Shown: positions 18,193 through 26,973, counted from the stretch's first letter. The stretch: 64,000 bases of DNA from Pseudomonas moraviensis (GCF_900105805.1 NZ_LT629788.1:4448501-4512500); one strand, 5' to 3'. Numbers and translations: made by a program. Notes: generated by a model from the letters alone, not told the origin.

Positions 18193-19005
18193 ATGCCTTT
18201 GATCACGCAGTTACTCGCCGTGCTGGTTTTTGCTTGCCTGAGCTTCGCCGCTCGGGGCGAGAAGTTGCGTATTGTCACCGAGCCATGGGCGCCCTACGTG
18301 TACGAACAGGGCGGGCAGAATCTCGGGCTGGACTACGAAACCACCGCGATCGTGTTCAAACGCCTGGGCATTGAAGTCGAGTGGCAGTTCCTGCCGTGGA
18401 AGCGCTGCCTGTCGATGCTCGAAACCGGTCAGGCCGACGGTGCACTGGACATTTTTCACAGCGCCGAGCGCGACGCCACCCTGCTCTACCCCAGCGAACC
18501 GTTGTCCGACGTTGAATTCGTAATGTTCTACGCCAACGATCGACCGCACCCGTTCAGCACCCTGGATCAACTCAAGGGCCTGACCATCGGTACTTCGCCG
18601 GGCTATCTGTACAGCCCGGATTTCAGCCAGTCACAGCTGTTCAGCCGGGAGCCGGCGCCAACCCATGAAGCCAATTTCGGCAAACTGGTACGCGGGCGTA
18701 TCGACCTGCTGATTACTGATCGCCGCGTCGGCCAGCATTTGCTCGATGAGCTGAATATTCGCGATCTGATCACGGAAAACCCGACGGTTATCAGCCGTCA
18801 GAGCCAGTTTCTTGCAGTTCGGCGCAATGCCGGCATGGATTTGCTGGTGCAGCGTTTTGGCGCCGAGCTCAAGCGTTTCAAGCGCGAACCGGCCTACGCC
18901 GAGCTCAGCGCACGTTACGGTGCCGCTCCCGTCGACAGCGCTTCTCTGCGCTCGGCCACGGCCAGCGGCAAAACCGTTGAGCAGCAGGAAAGCAGCGCGC
19001 AGTGA
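18193..19005 (+). CDS. periplasmic substrate-binding protein (SBP family 3)
   Basis: 270 residues with a signal peptide (hydrophobic 3-19, cleavage near AARG-EK). The mature protein begins LRIVTEPWAPYVYE, typical of family 3 amino-acid-type binding proteins, with LDYETTAIVFKRLGIEVEWQFLPWKR and a second-lobe GLTIGTSPGY. No ABC permease or ATPase gene lies nearby, so it is an orphan whose ligand is unknown. It could serve a sensory role or a distant transporter. Confidence 0.82.
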   Translation: MPLITQLLAVLVFACLSFAARGEKLRIVTEPWAPYVYEQGGQNLGLDYETTAIVFKRLGIEVEWQFLPWKRCLSMLETGQADGALDIFHSAERDATLLYPSEPLSDVEFVMFYANDRPHPFSTLDQLKGLTIGTSPGYLYSPDFSQSQLFSREPAPTHEANFGKLVRGRIDLLITDRRVGQHLLDELNIRDLITENPTVISRQSQFLAVRRNAGMDLLVQRFGAELKRFKREPAYAELSARYGAAPVDSASLRSATASGKTVEQQESSAQ

Positions 19006-19014
19006 TTGCTCTGT

Positions 19015-19226
19015 TATACTCCGGCGTTCCCGCCAGGCTCACGCCCGGACGCCCGGAACCGTAACAGGCCTCACGACCCGCTACAGCGCAGCTTTCAGCC
19101 CGCGCGAGCGCTCCTGACGAGCCTTCGGAACCGCCGCTGGACCGGACGGGATTGCGTCCTCTTAAACGTGATTCGCGCCAGGCAAGACTCCCATTGGGCC
19201 AAGCCCTAACTAAAACAGGATTACTC
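19015..19226 (+). promoter_or_regulatory. possible promoter and long leader of rhlE
   Basis: A TATACT hexamer at 19015-19020 could be a -10 box, giving a leader of about 200 nt before rhlE; the -35 match is weak. The leader contains GC-rich segments able to fold (CGCCCGGACGCCCGG) and no ORF of note. Long leaders are common for RNA helicase genes. Confidence 0.35.
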
Positions 19227-21095
19227 ATGTCCTTTGCTTCCCTCGGTCTCTCCGAGGCTTTAGTCCGTGCCATCGAAGATGCGGGCTATACCGAGCCTAC
19301 TCCGGTGCAACAGCGGGCCATTCCCGCCGTGTTGCAAGGTCGCGACCTGATGGTTGCGGCTCAGACAGGTACCGGTAAAACCGGCGGCTTCGCCCTCCCG
19401 ATTCTGGAGCGGTTGTTCCCCAACGGTCACCCGGACAAATCCCAGCGTCATGGCCCGCGCCAACCGCGCGTACTGGTCCTGACCCCGACCCGCGAACTCG
19501 CGGCCCAGGTGCACGAGAGCTTCAAGATCTATGCCCGTGACCTGAAATTCGTCAGCGCCTGCATCTTCGGCGGCGTCGGCATGAACCCACAGGTCCAGGC
19601 CATGTCCCGCGGCGTCGACGTCCTGGTTGCCTGCCCGGGCCGTCTGCTCGACCTCGCCGGCCAGGGCAGCGTCGATCTGTCCCACGTGGAAATCCTCGTC
19701 CTCGACGAAGCCGACCGCATGCTCGACATGGGCTTCGTGCACGACGTGAAGAAAGTCCTCGCGCGCCTGCCGGCCAAGCGTCAGAACCTGCTGTTCTCGG
19801 CAACGTTCTCGAAAGACATCACCGACCTTGCCGGCAAGTTGCTGCACAACCCGGAACGCATCGAAGTGACGCCGCCGAACACCACGGTCGAGCGCATCGA
19901 ACAACGCGTATTCCGCCTGCCGGCCAGCCACAAGCGTGCCTTGCTGGCGCACCTGATCACCGCCGGCGCGTGGGAACAGGTACTGGTCTTCACCCGCACC
20001 AAGCACGGCGCCAACCGTCTCGCTGAATACCTGGACAAACACGGCCTGCCGGCGGTGGCGATCCACGGTAACAAGAGCCAGAACGCCCGCACCAAAGCCC
20101 TGGCCGACTTCAAGGCCGGTGAAGTGCGCATTCTGGTTGCCACCGACATCGCTGCCCGTGGTCTGGACATCGACCAGTTGCCGCATGTGGTCAACTTCGA
20201 GTTGCCGAACGTCGACGAAGACTATGTGCACCGTATCGGTCGTACCGGCCGCGCCGGTCGTTCGGGCGAGGCGATCTCGCTGGTCGCGCCGGACGAAGAG
20301 AAGCTGCTGAAAAGCATCGAGCGCATGACCAAGCAGAAGATTGCCGACGGCGATCTGATGGGCTTCGACTCCAGCACCATCGAAGCCGAGAAGCCGGAAG
20401 CCCGCGAGCGTCCGGACATCCGCAACCCGCGCAATTCCCGTGGCCCACGCGGCGACGGCCCGAATGGCGGCGGCGGTGGCGGTGGTCGCAAGGACAAAGG
20501 CAAAGACAAGGGCAAGGAAAAACCGGCTGGTGATCGTGGCGAGCGCCCTGCCCGCCAGCAGAAGCCGCGTGAAGGCACGCCGAGTCGCGAACAGCGTCCG
20601 AGCCAGCCACCGCGTGCAGCGGCTGACCGTGCCCCGGACGAGTTCCTCGACGACGATATCGATAACTTCGGTAACCGCGTTGATTACGTGCCGAAAGCCG
20701 CTCCTGCCGGCGGCCGTGGCCGTCGTCCGGGCGCCCCGGCGCAAGGCGCAGGCACTGGCGCACCACGCGGCGGTCAGCCACAGGGTCGCCAGAACGGTCC
20801 GCGCAACAGCAACGGTTCGAGCACCGGCACACCACCGGCCAAACGCAGCGGCCCGCGCAATGGCGCACCGCGTGACGGTCAGGGTCGTCGTGACGAATCC
20901 GCGCCACGCAACCGCCGCCCGGCCCGTGACGATCAGCCACGTAGCGAACCGGCCGTGCAGAACCCGCGCAGCAACGGCCCGAAGATCATGCACAAGGAAT
21001 CGAAAGCCGACCGCTTCCCGACGCCTGAGCAGCTCGATCAACTGCCAAGCCGTCCGCGTGGCGAGAAACCGGCACTGCTGACCCGCAATCGCTGA
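19227..21095 (+). CDS. rhlE: DEAD-box ATP-dependent RNA helicase RhlE
   Basis: 622 residues from the ATG at 19227 (MSFASLGLSEALVRAI). Motifs are in order: Q motif (GYTEPTPVQQRAIP), I (AQTGTGKTGG), Ia (PTRELAAQ), II (DEADRMLDMGF), III (SATFS) and VI (HRIGRTGRAG). The core ends about residue 390 and is followed by an unusually long basic, Gly/Arg/Pro-rich low-complexity tail to about 590, typical of RNA-binding Pseudomonas RhlE. It remodels RNA duplexes, supporting ribosome assembly and mRNA decay, especially in the cold. A strong terminator follows. Confidence 0.95.
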   Translation: MSFASLGLSEALVRAIEDAGYTEPTPVQQRAIPAVLQGRDLMVAAQTGTGKTGGFALPILERLFPNGHPDKSQRHGPRQPRVLVLTPTRELAAQVHESFKIYARDLKFVSACIFGGVGMNPQVQAMSRGVDVLVACPGRLLDLAGQGSVDLSHVEILVLDEADRMLDMGFVHDVKKVLARLPAKRQNLLFSATFSKDITDLAGKLLHNPERIEVTPPNTTVERIEQRVFRLPASHKRALLAHLITAGAWEQVLVFTRTKHGANRLAEYLDKHGLPAVAIHGNKSQNARTKALADFKAGEVRILVATDIAARGLDIDQLPHVVNFELPNVDEDYVHRIGRTGRAGRSGEAISLVAPDEEKLLKSIERMTKQKIADGDLMGFDSSTIEAEKPEARERPDIRNPRNSRGPRGDGPNGGGGGGGRKDKGKDKGKEKPAGDRGERPARQQKPREGTPSREQRPSQPPRAAADRAPDEFLDDDIDNFGNRVDYVPKAAPAGGRGRRPGAPAQGAGTGAPRGGQPQGRQNGPRNSNGSSTGTPPAKRSGPRNGAPRDGQGRRDESAPRNRRPARDDQPRSEPAVQNPRSNGPKIMHKESKADRFPTPEQLDQLPSRPRGEKPALLTRNR

Positions 21096-21110
21096 GTTCA
21101 AGCCGCAATG

Positions 21111-21146
21111 AAAAATGCCCCGGTTCGAAAGAGCCGGGGCATTTTT
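21111..21146 (+). terminator. intrinsic terminator after rhlE
   Basis: Perfect stem AAAAATGCCCCGGTTC / GAGCCGGGGCATTTTT with a short loop and terminal T run, 16 bp after the stop. Confidence 0.95.
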
Positions 21147-21169
21147 ATAAGCGCTGCAAATCGCTTTGC

Positions 21170-21259
21170 GTAGGAGCTGCCGCAGGCTGCGATCTTTTGA
21201 TCTTGATCTTGATCTTCAAAAATCAAGATCAAAAGATCGCAGCCTTCGGCAGCTCCTAC
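21170..21259. repeat. inverted repeat pair, GGAGCTGCCGAAGGCTGCGA family, with GATCTT/AAGATC hexamers
   Basis: The same architecture as 14679-14780, with fewer hexamer units in the centre. It lies between the terminators of the convergent rhlE and yceI genes. Confidence 0.85.
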
Positions 21260-21279
21260 AGGGGATCTGTGTTGTGGCA

Positions 21280-21318
21280 AAAAAAACGCCCCCGGCCTTG
21301 CGACCGGGGGCGTTTTTC
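21280..21318 (-). terminator. intrinsic terminator of yceI
   Basis: A stem of ACGCCCCCGG / CCGGGGGCGT; on the minus strand it is followed by eight T. It also has T on the other strand and may act in both directions. Confidence 0.9.
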
Positions 21319-21333
21319 ATGTGGCGGCGAAAA

Positions 21334-21912
21334 TTATTTCGCTTTCACACCTTCGAACGAAACGTACAGTTCGACCGCATCGGACTTCGGACCGAGGTCT
21401 TTCTGCTTGCCGAAATCGGAACGCTTGATGGTGGTGGTGCCTTCGAAACCGGCACGGTAGCCGCCCCAAGGATCCTTGCCTTCGCCCAGGAAGGTCGCCT
21501 TGACGACAACTGGCTTGGTCACGCCCAGCAGGGTCAGGTCGCCGGTCACGTCAGCCGTGTTGGCACCAGTGGATTTGACGCTGGTGGATACGAAAGTGGC
21601 CTTGCCGAATTTGCTGGCGTTGAGGAAGTCCGCGCTGGCGATGTGCTTGTCGCGCTCGGCGTGGTTGGTGAACACGCTGGCGGTGTTGACGTTGAACTCG
21701 ATCTTGCTGTCTTCAGGCTTGGCAGCGTCGAAGCTGAACTTGCCGTCGATGTCCTTGAAGGTACCGGTGATGAAGCTGTAGCCCAGGTGGCTGATCTTGA
21801 AGTCGACGAAGGCGTGCTGGCCTTCCTTGTCTACTACGTAGTCAGCAGCCATTACGTTGGCGGACAGCACGGCCGAACCGATTGCCAGAGCGGCCAGAGT
21901 CTTTTTCAACAT
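21334..21912 (-). CDS. YceI family periplasmic protein
   Basis: 192 residues from the ATG at 21912, with AAAGGAAAAG upstream. A signal peptide (LAALAIGSAVLSANVMA) precedes the mature ADYVVDKEGQHAFVDFKISHLGYS start characteristic of YceI lipocalin-like proteins, which bind isoprenoid chains. The P. aeruginosa homologue has been called PasP, and a protease role has been proposed there. It follows the cytochrome b561 gene by 31 bp on the same strand, the common yceJ-yceI pairing, so isoprenoid quinone-linked electron transfer is a reasonable guess. Confidence 0.9.
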   Translation of the reverse strand: MLKKTLAALAIGSAVLSANVMAADYVVDKEGQHAFVDFKISHLGYSFITGTFKDIDGKFSFDAAKPEDSKIEFNVNTASVFTNHAERDKHIASADFLNASKFGKATFVSTSVKSTGANTADVTGDLTLLGVTKPVVVKATFLGEGKDPWGGYRAGFEGTTTIKRSDFGKQKDLGPKSDAVELYVSFEGVKAK

Positions 21913-21943
21913 GCTTTCTTTTCCTTTGAGTCGAGGTTGAATT

Positions 21944-22495
21944 TCAGGCTTTGCGACCAAGCATTCGGGTGAGGGTCGCATCACGATCGATAAAGTGGTG
22001 CTTCAATGCTGCCAACGCATGGAGACCGGAAAAAATTACCAGTATCCACGCCAGCCAGAGATGAATCACCCCAGCGGTATCTGCCTGATCCGGTAGTCCG
22101 GAGAGCAGTGCAGGAACTTCAAACAGGCCAAACACCGGGATCCCGACACCGTCTGCGGTGGAAATCAGGTAACCGGCAATCATCACAGCGAACAGCGCCA
22201 GATACAGAAACCCGTGACCGAATTTGGCCCCGATACGGGTCATGCGGCTGTAGCTTTGCAGCGTTGGCGGCGGCGGGCTGATGAAACGCCACAACACCCG
22301 CAACACCATCACAGCGAGCAGCACCAGGCCGATGCTCTTGTGCAGGTCCGGCGCGTCTTTGCGCCAGGTGCTGTAGTAATCCAGCCCGACCATCCACAGG
22401 CCCAGCGCAAACAGCCCGAAGACCGCCAGCGCCACGCCCCAGTGCATGAAGATGCTGACCCAACCATAGCGCGAAGAAGAGTTACGTAGCTGCAT
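21944..22495 (-). CDS. cytochrome b561 (YceJ-like)
   Basis: 183 residues from the ATG at 22495 (MQLRNSSSRYGWVSIFMHW), with an AGGAT site. Four membrane helices with His ligands for two b haems: IFMHW in TM1, DLHKSIGL before TM2, FGHGFLY, and GLHALAALKHHFIDRD at the end. It transfers electrons from quinol to a periplasmic acceptor. It is probably co-transcribed with yceI. Confidence 0.9.
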   Translation of the reverse strand: MQLRNSSSRYGWVSIFMHWGVALAVFGLFALGLWMVGLDYYSTWRKDAPDLHKSIGLVLLAVMVLRVLWRFISPPPPTLQSYSRMTRIGAKFGHGFLYLALFAVMIAGYLISTADGVGIPVFGLFEVPALLSGLPDQADTAGVIHLWLAWILVIFSGLHALAALKHHFIDRDATLTRMLGRKA

Positions 22496-22655
22496 TGCCC
22501 AAATCCTGTGAGAACTGCGAACCAAGACTAGCGAGTTATCTATCGAATTAAAGCGGAAAATTTTGCTTTGAAATATCGAGAAATACGATCAAGAGTCTGC
22601 GAGCGGGGTGTTAAGGAAGGATTAAAGGCGATTCCTGCGTGGAGCGCTTGTACAA

Positions 22656-23072
22656 ATGACGGGGACTGCATTGACCATCGTCATCTCTGCACACGCAGAC
22701 GGGAACCTCGTGCTCAAGGACGGTGAGGCGATCATCTGGATCGCCGACGCCAATCAACCTTACAGCGCAACTTTGCACCCGAAGAAGATGCGCGAGCCGC
22801 TGCAGTTTGTGATCAGCAACAGCGGCTTTCTTTATGACCCCTCCAGGCGACGATTATGGATCGCGGAAAGCACGCATAGCGCCGACAAGTCGCTTTGGTA
22901 CAACACATACATGACTGTGCAGGACGATGGAAACCTGGTGATTTACGACCAGCGCACGGGCAGTCTGCGCTGGGCGCGTTTCGGTTTCATTCCCGGGCGC
23001 CTGCGCAAACCCAAGCAAAAGTGGCTGAGGAAACTGCCGAACGGGACAGAGTTCTTCAAGTGGGAGTTTTAA
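22656..23072 (+). CDS. single-domain bulb-type (MMBL) mannose-binding lectin protein
   Basis: 138 residues with no signal peptide. Three beta-prism repeats can be read: SAHADGNLVLKDGEAIIW (degenerate site), VISNSGFLYDPSRRRLWIAE (site lost) and TVQDDGNLVIYDQRTGSLRW, which keeps the complete QxDxNxVxY mannose-binding motif. The C-terminal tail is basic and aromatic (RKPKQKWLRKLPNG, then FFKWEF). Monocot lectin domains occur in LlpA bacteriocins of Pseudomonas, but those have two domains and about twice the length. No immunity, release or transport gene is adjacent. Function unknown; carbohydrate binding is the supported part. Confidence 0.75.
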   Translation: MTGTALTIVISAHADGNLVLKDGEAIIWIADANQPYSATLHPKKMREPLQFVISNSGFLYDPSRRRLWIAESTHSADKSLWYNTYMTVQDDGNLVIYDQRTGSLRWARFGFIPGRLRKPKQKWLRKLPNGTEFFKWEF

Positions 23073-23094
23073 CTGACCAGCCATTCATGGCCGA

Positions 23095-23253
23095 TCAGTT
23101 ATGAAGTACCGCCGGCGGTTGCAGGCATTCGGCACTGTAGGGGTCTATGTGGCACTTGTGCGCCAGTTCAGAACCATAGCCGCCGGGGAAAAATTGCCCG
23201 TTGCTACATCCGGAAAGTGCAATCAAAACCAGTATCGCGATAAGCGTTTTCAT
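23095..23253 (-). CDS. small lipoprotein, 52 residues
   Basis: An ORF too short for most gene callers. The ATG at 23253 is preceded by GGAGG at ideal spacing (6 nt). The protein begins MKTLIAILVLIALSGCSNGQ, a textbook lipoprotein signal with lipobox LSGC (Cys 16). The 36-residue mature part carries two more cysteines (HKCHIDP and AECLQPP) and no recognised domain. It ends 22 bp from the lectin stop in convergent orientation. Asn after SGCS gives no strong inner-membrane retention signal, so outer-membrane sorting is likely. Confidence 0.72.
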   Translation of the reverse strand: MKTLIAILVLIALSGCSNGQFFPGGYGSELAHKCHIDPYSAECLQPPAVLHN

Positions 23254-23389
23254 AGCATGCCTCCAATTTTTTCCAGCATAAAATTGGCGCGCTCGCAGCC
23301 GCTATCACCTGGTTCCGAGTGTTTTGTGGGAAGGCTCCGGTACGCCGGTAAGTCCCGTAACCGGATGACGAAGGACTGAAATGCGGGGC

Positions 23390-23419
23390 AAAAAAAACGC
23401 GACCCGAGGGCCGCGTTTT
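23390..23419 (-). terminator. intrinsic terminator of the amine oxidase gene
   Basis: On the minus strand AAAACGCGGCCC pairs with GGGTCGCGTTTT (one mismatch), then T continues; it starts 15 bp after the stop codon. Confidence 0.88.
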
Positions 23420-23434
23420 CATGTGAACAAAGCC

Positions 23435-25192
23435 TTACTGCGCCTTGCTCTCGGTCGTCGCTGCTGGCTTCTTCGCCGGCTCAGCCTTCTTCGCTGCAGG
23501 TTTGGCGGCCGGCTTTTTCGTTTCGGTTTTGGCCGCAGGCTTCTTCGCCGCTGGCTTGGCCGCTGCTTTCTTTGCCGGCTCGGCTTTCACCGGGGCCGCT
23601 GGTTTCGGTGCTTCCACCGGAGCTGGCGCAGGGGCCGGGGTCGGTGCAGGCGCTGGAGCGACCGGAGCAGGTGCTGGCTCTGGCGCTTTCGCTGGCTCAG
23701 GCTTCTTCTCGTCATCCGAACCGCCAAACAGGTTAGTGAAGAAGTTGCCCTTCTTCGCCGCCACGGCACCCGCCGCGCCTGCCGCTGCTGCAGCCGGCAC
23801 CACTTTGACCGGTTCGAACGATTTGCCTGCCGCCAGATCTTCCACCTGGCTGGCCGCGCGCTGGCCGGTGCGCAGTGCGCCTTCCAGGGTGCCCGGGTAC
23901 AAGGTGTCGGTGTGTTCGCCAGCGAACGCTACGCGTTGCAGCGGACGTTCCCACAGGCGCCAGAACTTGCTGATCTGCCCCGGGCCGTACGCCAGGTAGG
24001 CGCCGCCCATCGACGGGTCGGTGCTGTAGCGACGGATTTCATAACCGGTGAACGAGCCACGGGCCTGTGGATAAAACGCGTGCAGACGGATCAGCACCTG
24101 GTCGACCATCTGCTTGTCGCCGAACGCTTGCATCACCCGAGCGTTGTCGCCGGACAGGTTGATCACCACGTTGGCGCCACCCTTGAGCGCCGGCTCGATC
24201 CAGAGCATGCCCAGGCCGGTATTGCTGTAGATCTCGCCAGACATGCGCGACTTGCTTTCCCACACCGGCGTCTTGAACTTCAGCATGATCTGGTCGCGCC
24301 AGCCGTAGTTGGTGCCTTTGATCGCCGCCAGGTGCTGGGCATCCAGCGCCGGGGTCAGGGCGATCTTGTTCAGTGCGCGCAACGGCACCGCCAATACCAC
24401 GTAGTCAGCCTGATAACCGACGCTGCCGACTTTGACGGTCACGCCGTCCTTGTCCTGGGTAATGGCCGAGACCGGCGAGCTGGTCTTGATGGTCTTGATC
24501 TGTTTGACGAAGGCCTGGGCCAGCACCTGGCTGCCGCCGACCAGCCGCGAGGCGCGCAGGTCACGGTCGGAAATGCCGCGATAGACGCGGTTCTGCTGGG
24601 CGAAATACAGCAGCGACAGACGCGAAGGTTCGTCGTAGTGGGTGCGAATGTCCTGGTTGATCAGCTGACGCGCGGTGGCCGGCAGGTTCTGCTTGTCGAG
24701 CCAGCTCGACACAGTGATCTGATCCAGCGCGTGCAGGGTGGCGGTCGCCGCCGGGTTCTGCGGATCGTCGATCGAGCGTGCCAGATCGTCGAGGGTGTTC
24801 TGGTAGCGCTTGAGCGCATCGGCGGTGGCTGGTTGCTTGGTGGCCAGATCGGCAGCGGAGAAATAATCGCCGTCGATCAGATAGCTCGGGGTACGGACGA
24901 ATTCCGGCGCCGGCGTGGTGCCGAGCTTGAACGTCGACACGTATTTGTTGAGCACCGGCTGGGTCTTGTCGTTGCCGATCCACTCGCTGGTGGCCATGCC
25001 CGAACGACCGCCCAGACTCGGTTTGGCTTCCAGCAGGGTGACCTGCCAGCCCTTGTTCTGCAGCTCGTAGGCGGCAGTCAGACCCGACAGGCCGCCGCCG
25101 ATCACGATTGCGGTTTTATCCTTGGCCAGCGCCGTAACGCTGAACAGCCCCAACATCACCAGCGCACAGGCGCGCAGCCAACCGACAGACAT
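23435..25192 (-). CDS. secreted flavin amine oxidase with Lys/Ala/Pro-rich tail
   Basis: 585 residues. The signal peptide (LVMLGLFSVTALA) is followed at once by the FAD dinucleotide motif VIGGGLSGLTAAYELQNKGW and then LEAKPSLGGRSG. The C-terminal FAD motif is FAGEHTDTLYPGTLEGALRTGQRAA (about residue 425). From about 470 the protein becomes low-complexity, first Pro/Ala repeats and then about 55 residues of histone H1-like PAAKK repeats. The family oxidises amines to aldehydes, NH3 and H2O2; the substrate is unknown. The P. aeruginosa neighbourhood also has an amine oxidase beside bioA. It is divergent from bioA. Confidence 0.85.
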   Translation of the reverse strand: MSVGWLRACALVMLGLFSVTALAKDKTAIVIGGGLSGLTAAYELQNKGWQVTLLEAKPSLGGRSGMATSEWIGNDKTQPVLNKYVSTFKLGTTPAPEFVRTPSYLIDGDYFSAADLATKQPATADALKRYQNTLDDLARSIDDPQNPAATATLHALDQITVSSWLDKQNLPATARQLINQDIRTHYDEPSRLSLLYFAQQNRVYRGISDRDLRASRLVGGSQVLAQAFVKQIKTIKTSSPVSAITQDKDGVTVKVGSVGYQADYVVLAVPLRALNKIALTPALDAQHLAAIKGTNYGWRDQIMLKFKTPVWESKSRMSGEIYSNTGLGMLWIEPALKGGANVVINLSGDNARVMQAFGDKQMVDQVLIRLHAFYPQARGSFTGYEIRRYSTDPSMGGAYLAYGPGQISKFWRLWERPLQRVAFAGEHTDTLYPGTLEGALRTGQRAASQVEDLAAGKSFEPVKVVPAAAAAGAAGAVAAKKGNFFTNLFGGSDDEKKPEPAKAPEPAPAPVAPAPAPTPAPAPAPVEAPKPAAPVKAEPAKKAAAKPAAKKPAAKTETKKPAAKPAAKKAEPAKKPAATTESKAQ

Positions 25193-25415
25193 TCAGCGAA
25201 CTCCGGAAAAACATGTGGGAAAAAGCAGCTTTGCGAGTCAGACGACTCAAAGAACCGCGAAGAATACGTTAGCCATCAAAACGCCGCCAGCGACGTCTAT
25301 CGGCTCAGACAAAGTAGCTCAATCGACACAATGGGTTGTTCCCGCGCGATGCATTGCATAGGCTTGCGCGATTGTTCGCCCGCGCCTGACGCGAGCCGCC
25401 TCGAGGAGACTGTAA

Positions 25416-26822
25416 ATGGGCCTGAATAACCAGTGGATGCAACGCGATCTCGCGGTGTTGTGGCATCCCTGCACCCAGATGAAAGACCACGAACAGCTGC
25501 CGCTGATCCCGATCAAGCGCGGCGAAGGCGTCTGGCTCGAAGACTTCGAAGGCAAGCGCTACCTCGACGCGGTCAGTTCCTGGTGGGTCAATGTGTTCGG
25601 CCACGCCAACCCGCGCATCAACCAGCGCATCAAGGATCAGGTCGATCAACTCGAACACGTGATTCTTGCCGGTTTCAGTCATCAGCCGGTGATCGAGCTG
25701 TCCGAGCGCCTGGTGAAGATGACCCCGCAAGGCCTGAATCGGGTGTTCTACGCCGATAATGGCTCGTCGTGCATCGAAGTCGCGCTGAAGATGAGCTTTC
25801 ACTACTGGCTCAATCGCGGCCAGCCGAATAAAAAGCGCTTCGTCACCCTGACCAACAGCTACCACGGTGAAACCATGGCGGCGATGGCGGTCGGCGATGT
25901 GCCGCTGTTCACCGAGACCTACAAAGCCCTGCTGATGGACACCATCAAGGTGCCGAGCCCGGATTGCTACGGACGTCCCGACGGCATGAGCTGGGAAGAA
26001 CATTCGCGCAACATGTTTGCCGCCATGGAACAGACCCTGGCGGAAAACCATGACAGCGTCGCGGCAGTGATCGTCGAGCCGCTGATCCAGGGCGCGGGCG
26101 GCATGCGCATGTATCACCCGGTCTACCTCAAGCTGCTGCGCGAGGCCTGCGACCGTTACGGCGTGCACCTGATCCACGACGAAATCGCCGTCGGTTTCGG
26201 CCGCACCGGCACGATGTTCGCCTGCGAGCAGGCCGGCATCCGCCCGGACTTCCTCTGTCTGTCCAAAGCCCTCACCGGCGGCTACCTGCCGCTGGCCGCG
26301 TGCCTGACCACCGACGAGGTCTACAGCGCGTTCTACGACGACTACCCGACCCTGCGCGCCTTTCTCCATTCGCACAGCTACACCGGCAACCCGCTGGCGT
26401 GCGCGGCGGCACTGGCGACGCTGGATATCTTCGAGCAGGACAACGTCATCGAGAACAACCGGGCGCTGGCCCAGCGCATGGCCTCGGCGACGGCGCATCT
26501 GGTCGATCACCCGAACGTGTCCGAAGTGCGCCAGACCGGCATGGTCCTGGCCATCGAGATGGTCAAGGATAAAGCCACGAAAGAGGCCTACCCTTGGCAG
26601 GAGCGCCGTGGTCTGAAGGTGTTCCAGCATGCGCTGGAGCGTGGCGCGCTGTTGCGGCCGCTGGGCAGCGTGGTGTATTTCCTGCCGCCCTATGTGATCA
26701 CCCCGGAGCAGATCGACTTTCTGGCCGAAGTGGCCAGTGAAGGCATCGACATTGCGACGCGTGACAGCGTCAGCGTCGCGGTACCGAAAGATTTCCATCC
26801 CGGTTTCCGTGATCCCGGCTGA
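25416..26822 (+). CDS. bioA: adenosylmethionine-8-amino-7-oxononanoate aminotransferase
   Basis: 468 residues from an ATG preceded by GAGGAG. Class III aminotransferase features are WHPCTQMKDHE near the N-terminus, the PLP contacts DNGSSCIEVALKM and HDEIAVGFGRTG, and the PLP lysine in LSKALTGGYLPLAA. It uses SAM as amino donor to make 7,8-diaminopelargonate in biotin synthesis. It is detached from the other bio genes, as is usual for Pseudomonas. Confidence 0.96.
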   Translation: MGLNNQWMQRDLAVLWHPCTQMKDHEQLPLIPIKRGEGVWLEDFEGKRYLDAVSSWWVNVFGHANPRINQRIKDQVDQLEHVILAGFSHQPVIELSERLVKMTPQGLNRVFYADNGSSCIEVALKMSFHYWLNRGQPNKKRFVTLTNSYHGETMAAMAVGDVPLFTETYKALLMDTIKVPSPDCYGRPDGMSWEEHSRNMFAAMEQTLAENHDSVAAVIVEPLIQGAGGMRMYHPVYLKLLREACDRYGVHLIHDEIAVGFGRTGTMFACEQAGIRPDFLCLSKALTGGYLPLAACLTTDEVYSAFYDDYPTLRAFLHSHSYTGNPLACAAALATLDIFEQDNVIENNRALAQRMASATAHLVDHPNVSEVRQTGMVLAIEMVKDKATKEAYPWQERRGLKVFQHALERGALLRPLGSVVYFLPPYVITPEQIDFLAEVASEGIDIATRDSVSVAVPKDFHPGFRDPG

Positions 26823-26860
26823 CTCGGCTACTTGAGATTTGCGGTGTTTGAACTACCGCT

Positions 26861-26925
26861 TTCGCGAGCAGGCTCGCTCCCACAGGGGGATGCATTCCAA
26901 ATGTGGGATCGAGCCTGCTCGCGAA
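26861..26925. repeat. REPIN
   Basis: Inverted pair of the GGAGCGAGCCTGCTCGCGA core (the right copy has T in place of one G) in the bioA-rsmE gap. Confidence 0.9.
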
Positions 26926-26973
26926 TGAAGTCAACACCGATCCAACTGATTCACATCTTTCCAGAGACCCGAA

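Noticed and set aside
15414..18278. 954-residue open frame on the minus strand opposite ahcY and metF
   Set aside because: Spans two certain genes and the riboswitch; no recognisable domain.
19260..21101. 613-residue open frame opposite rhlE
   Set aside because: Codon shadow of the helicase gene; the composition mirrors the RhlE tail.
22656..23072. LlpA bacteriocin
   Set aside because: Only one lectin domain and no partner gene; family resemblance is kept but the bacteriocin name is not supported.
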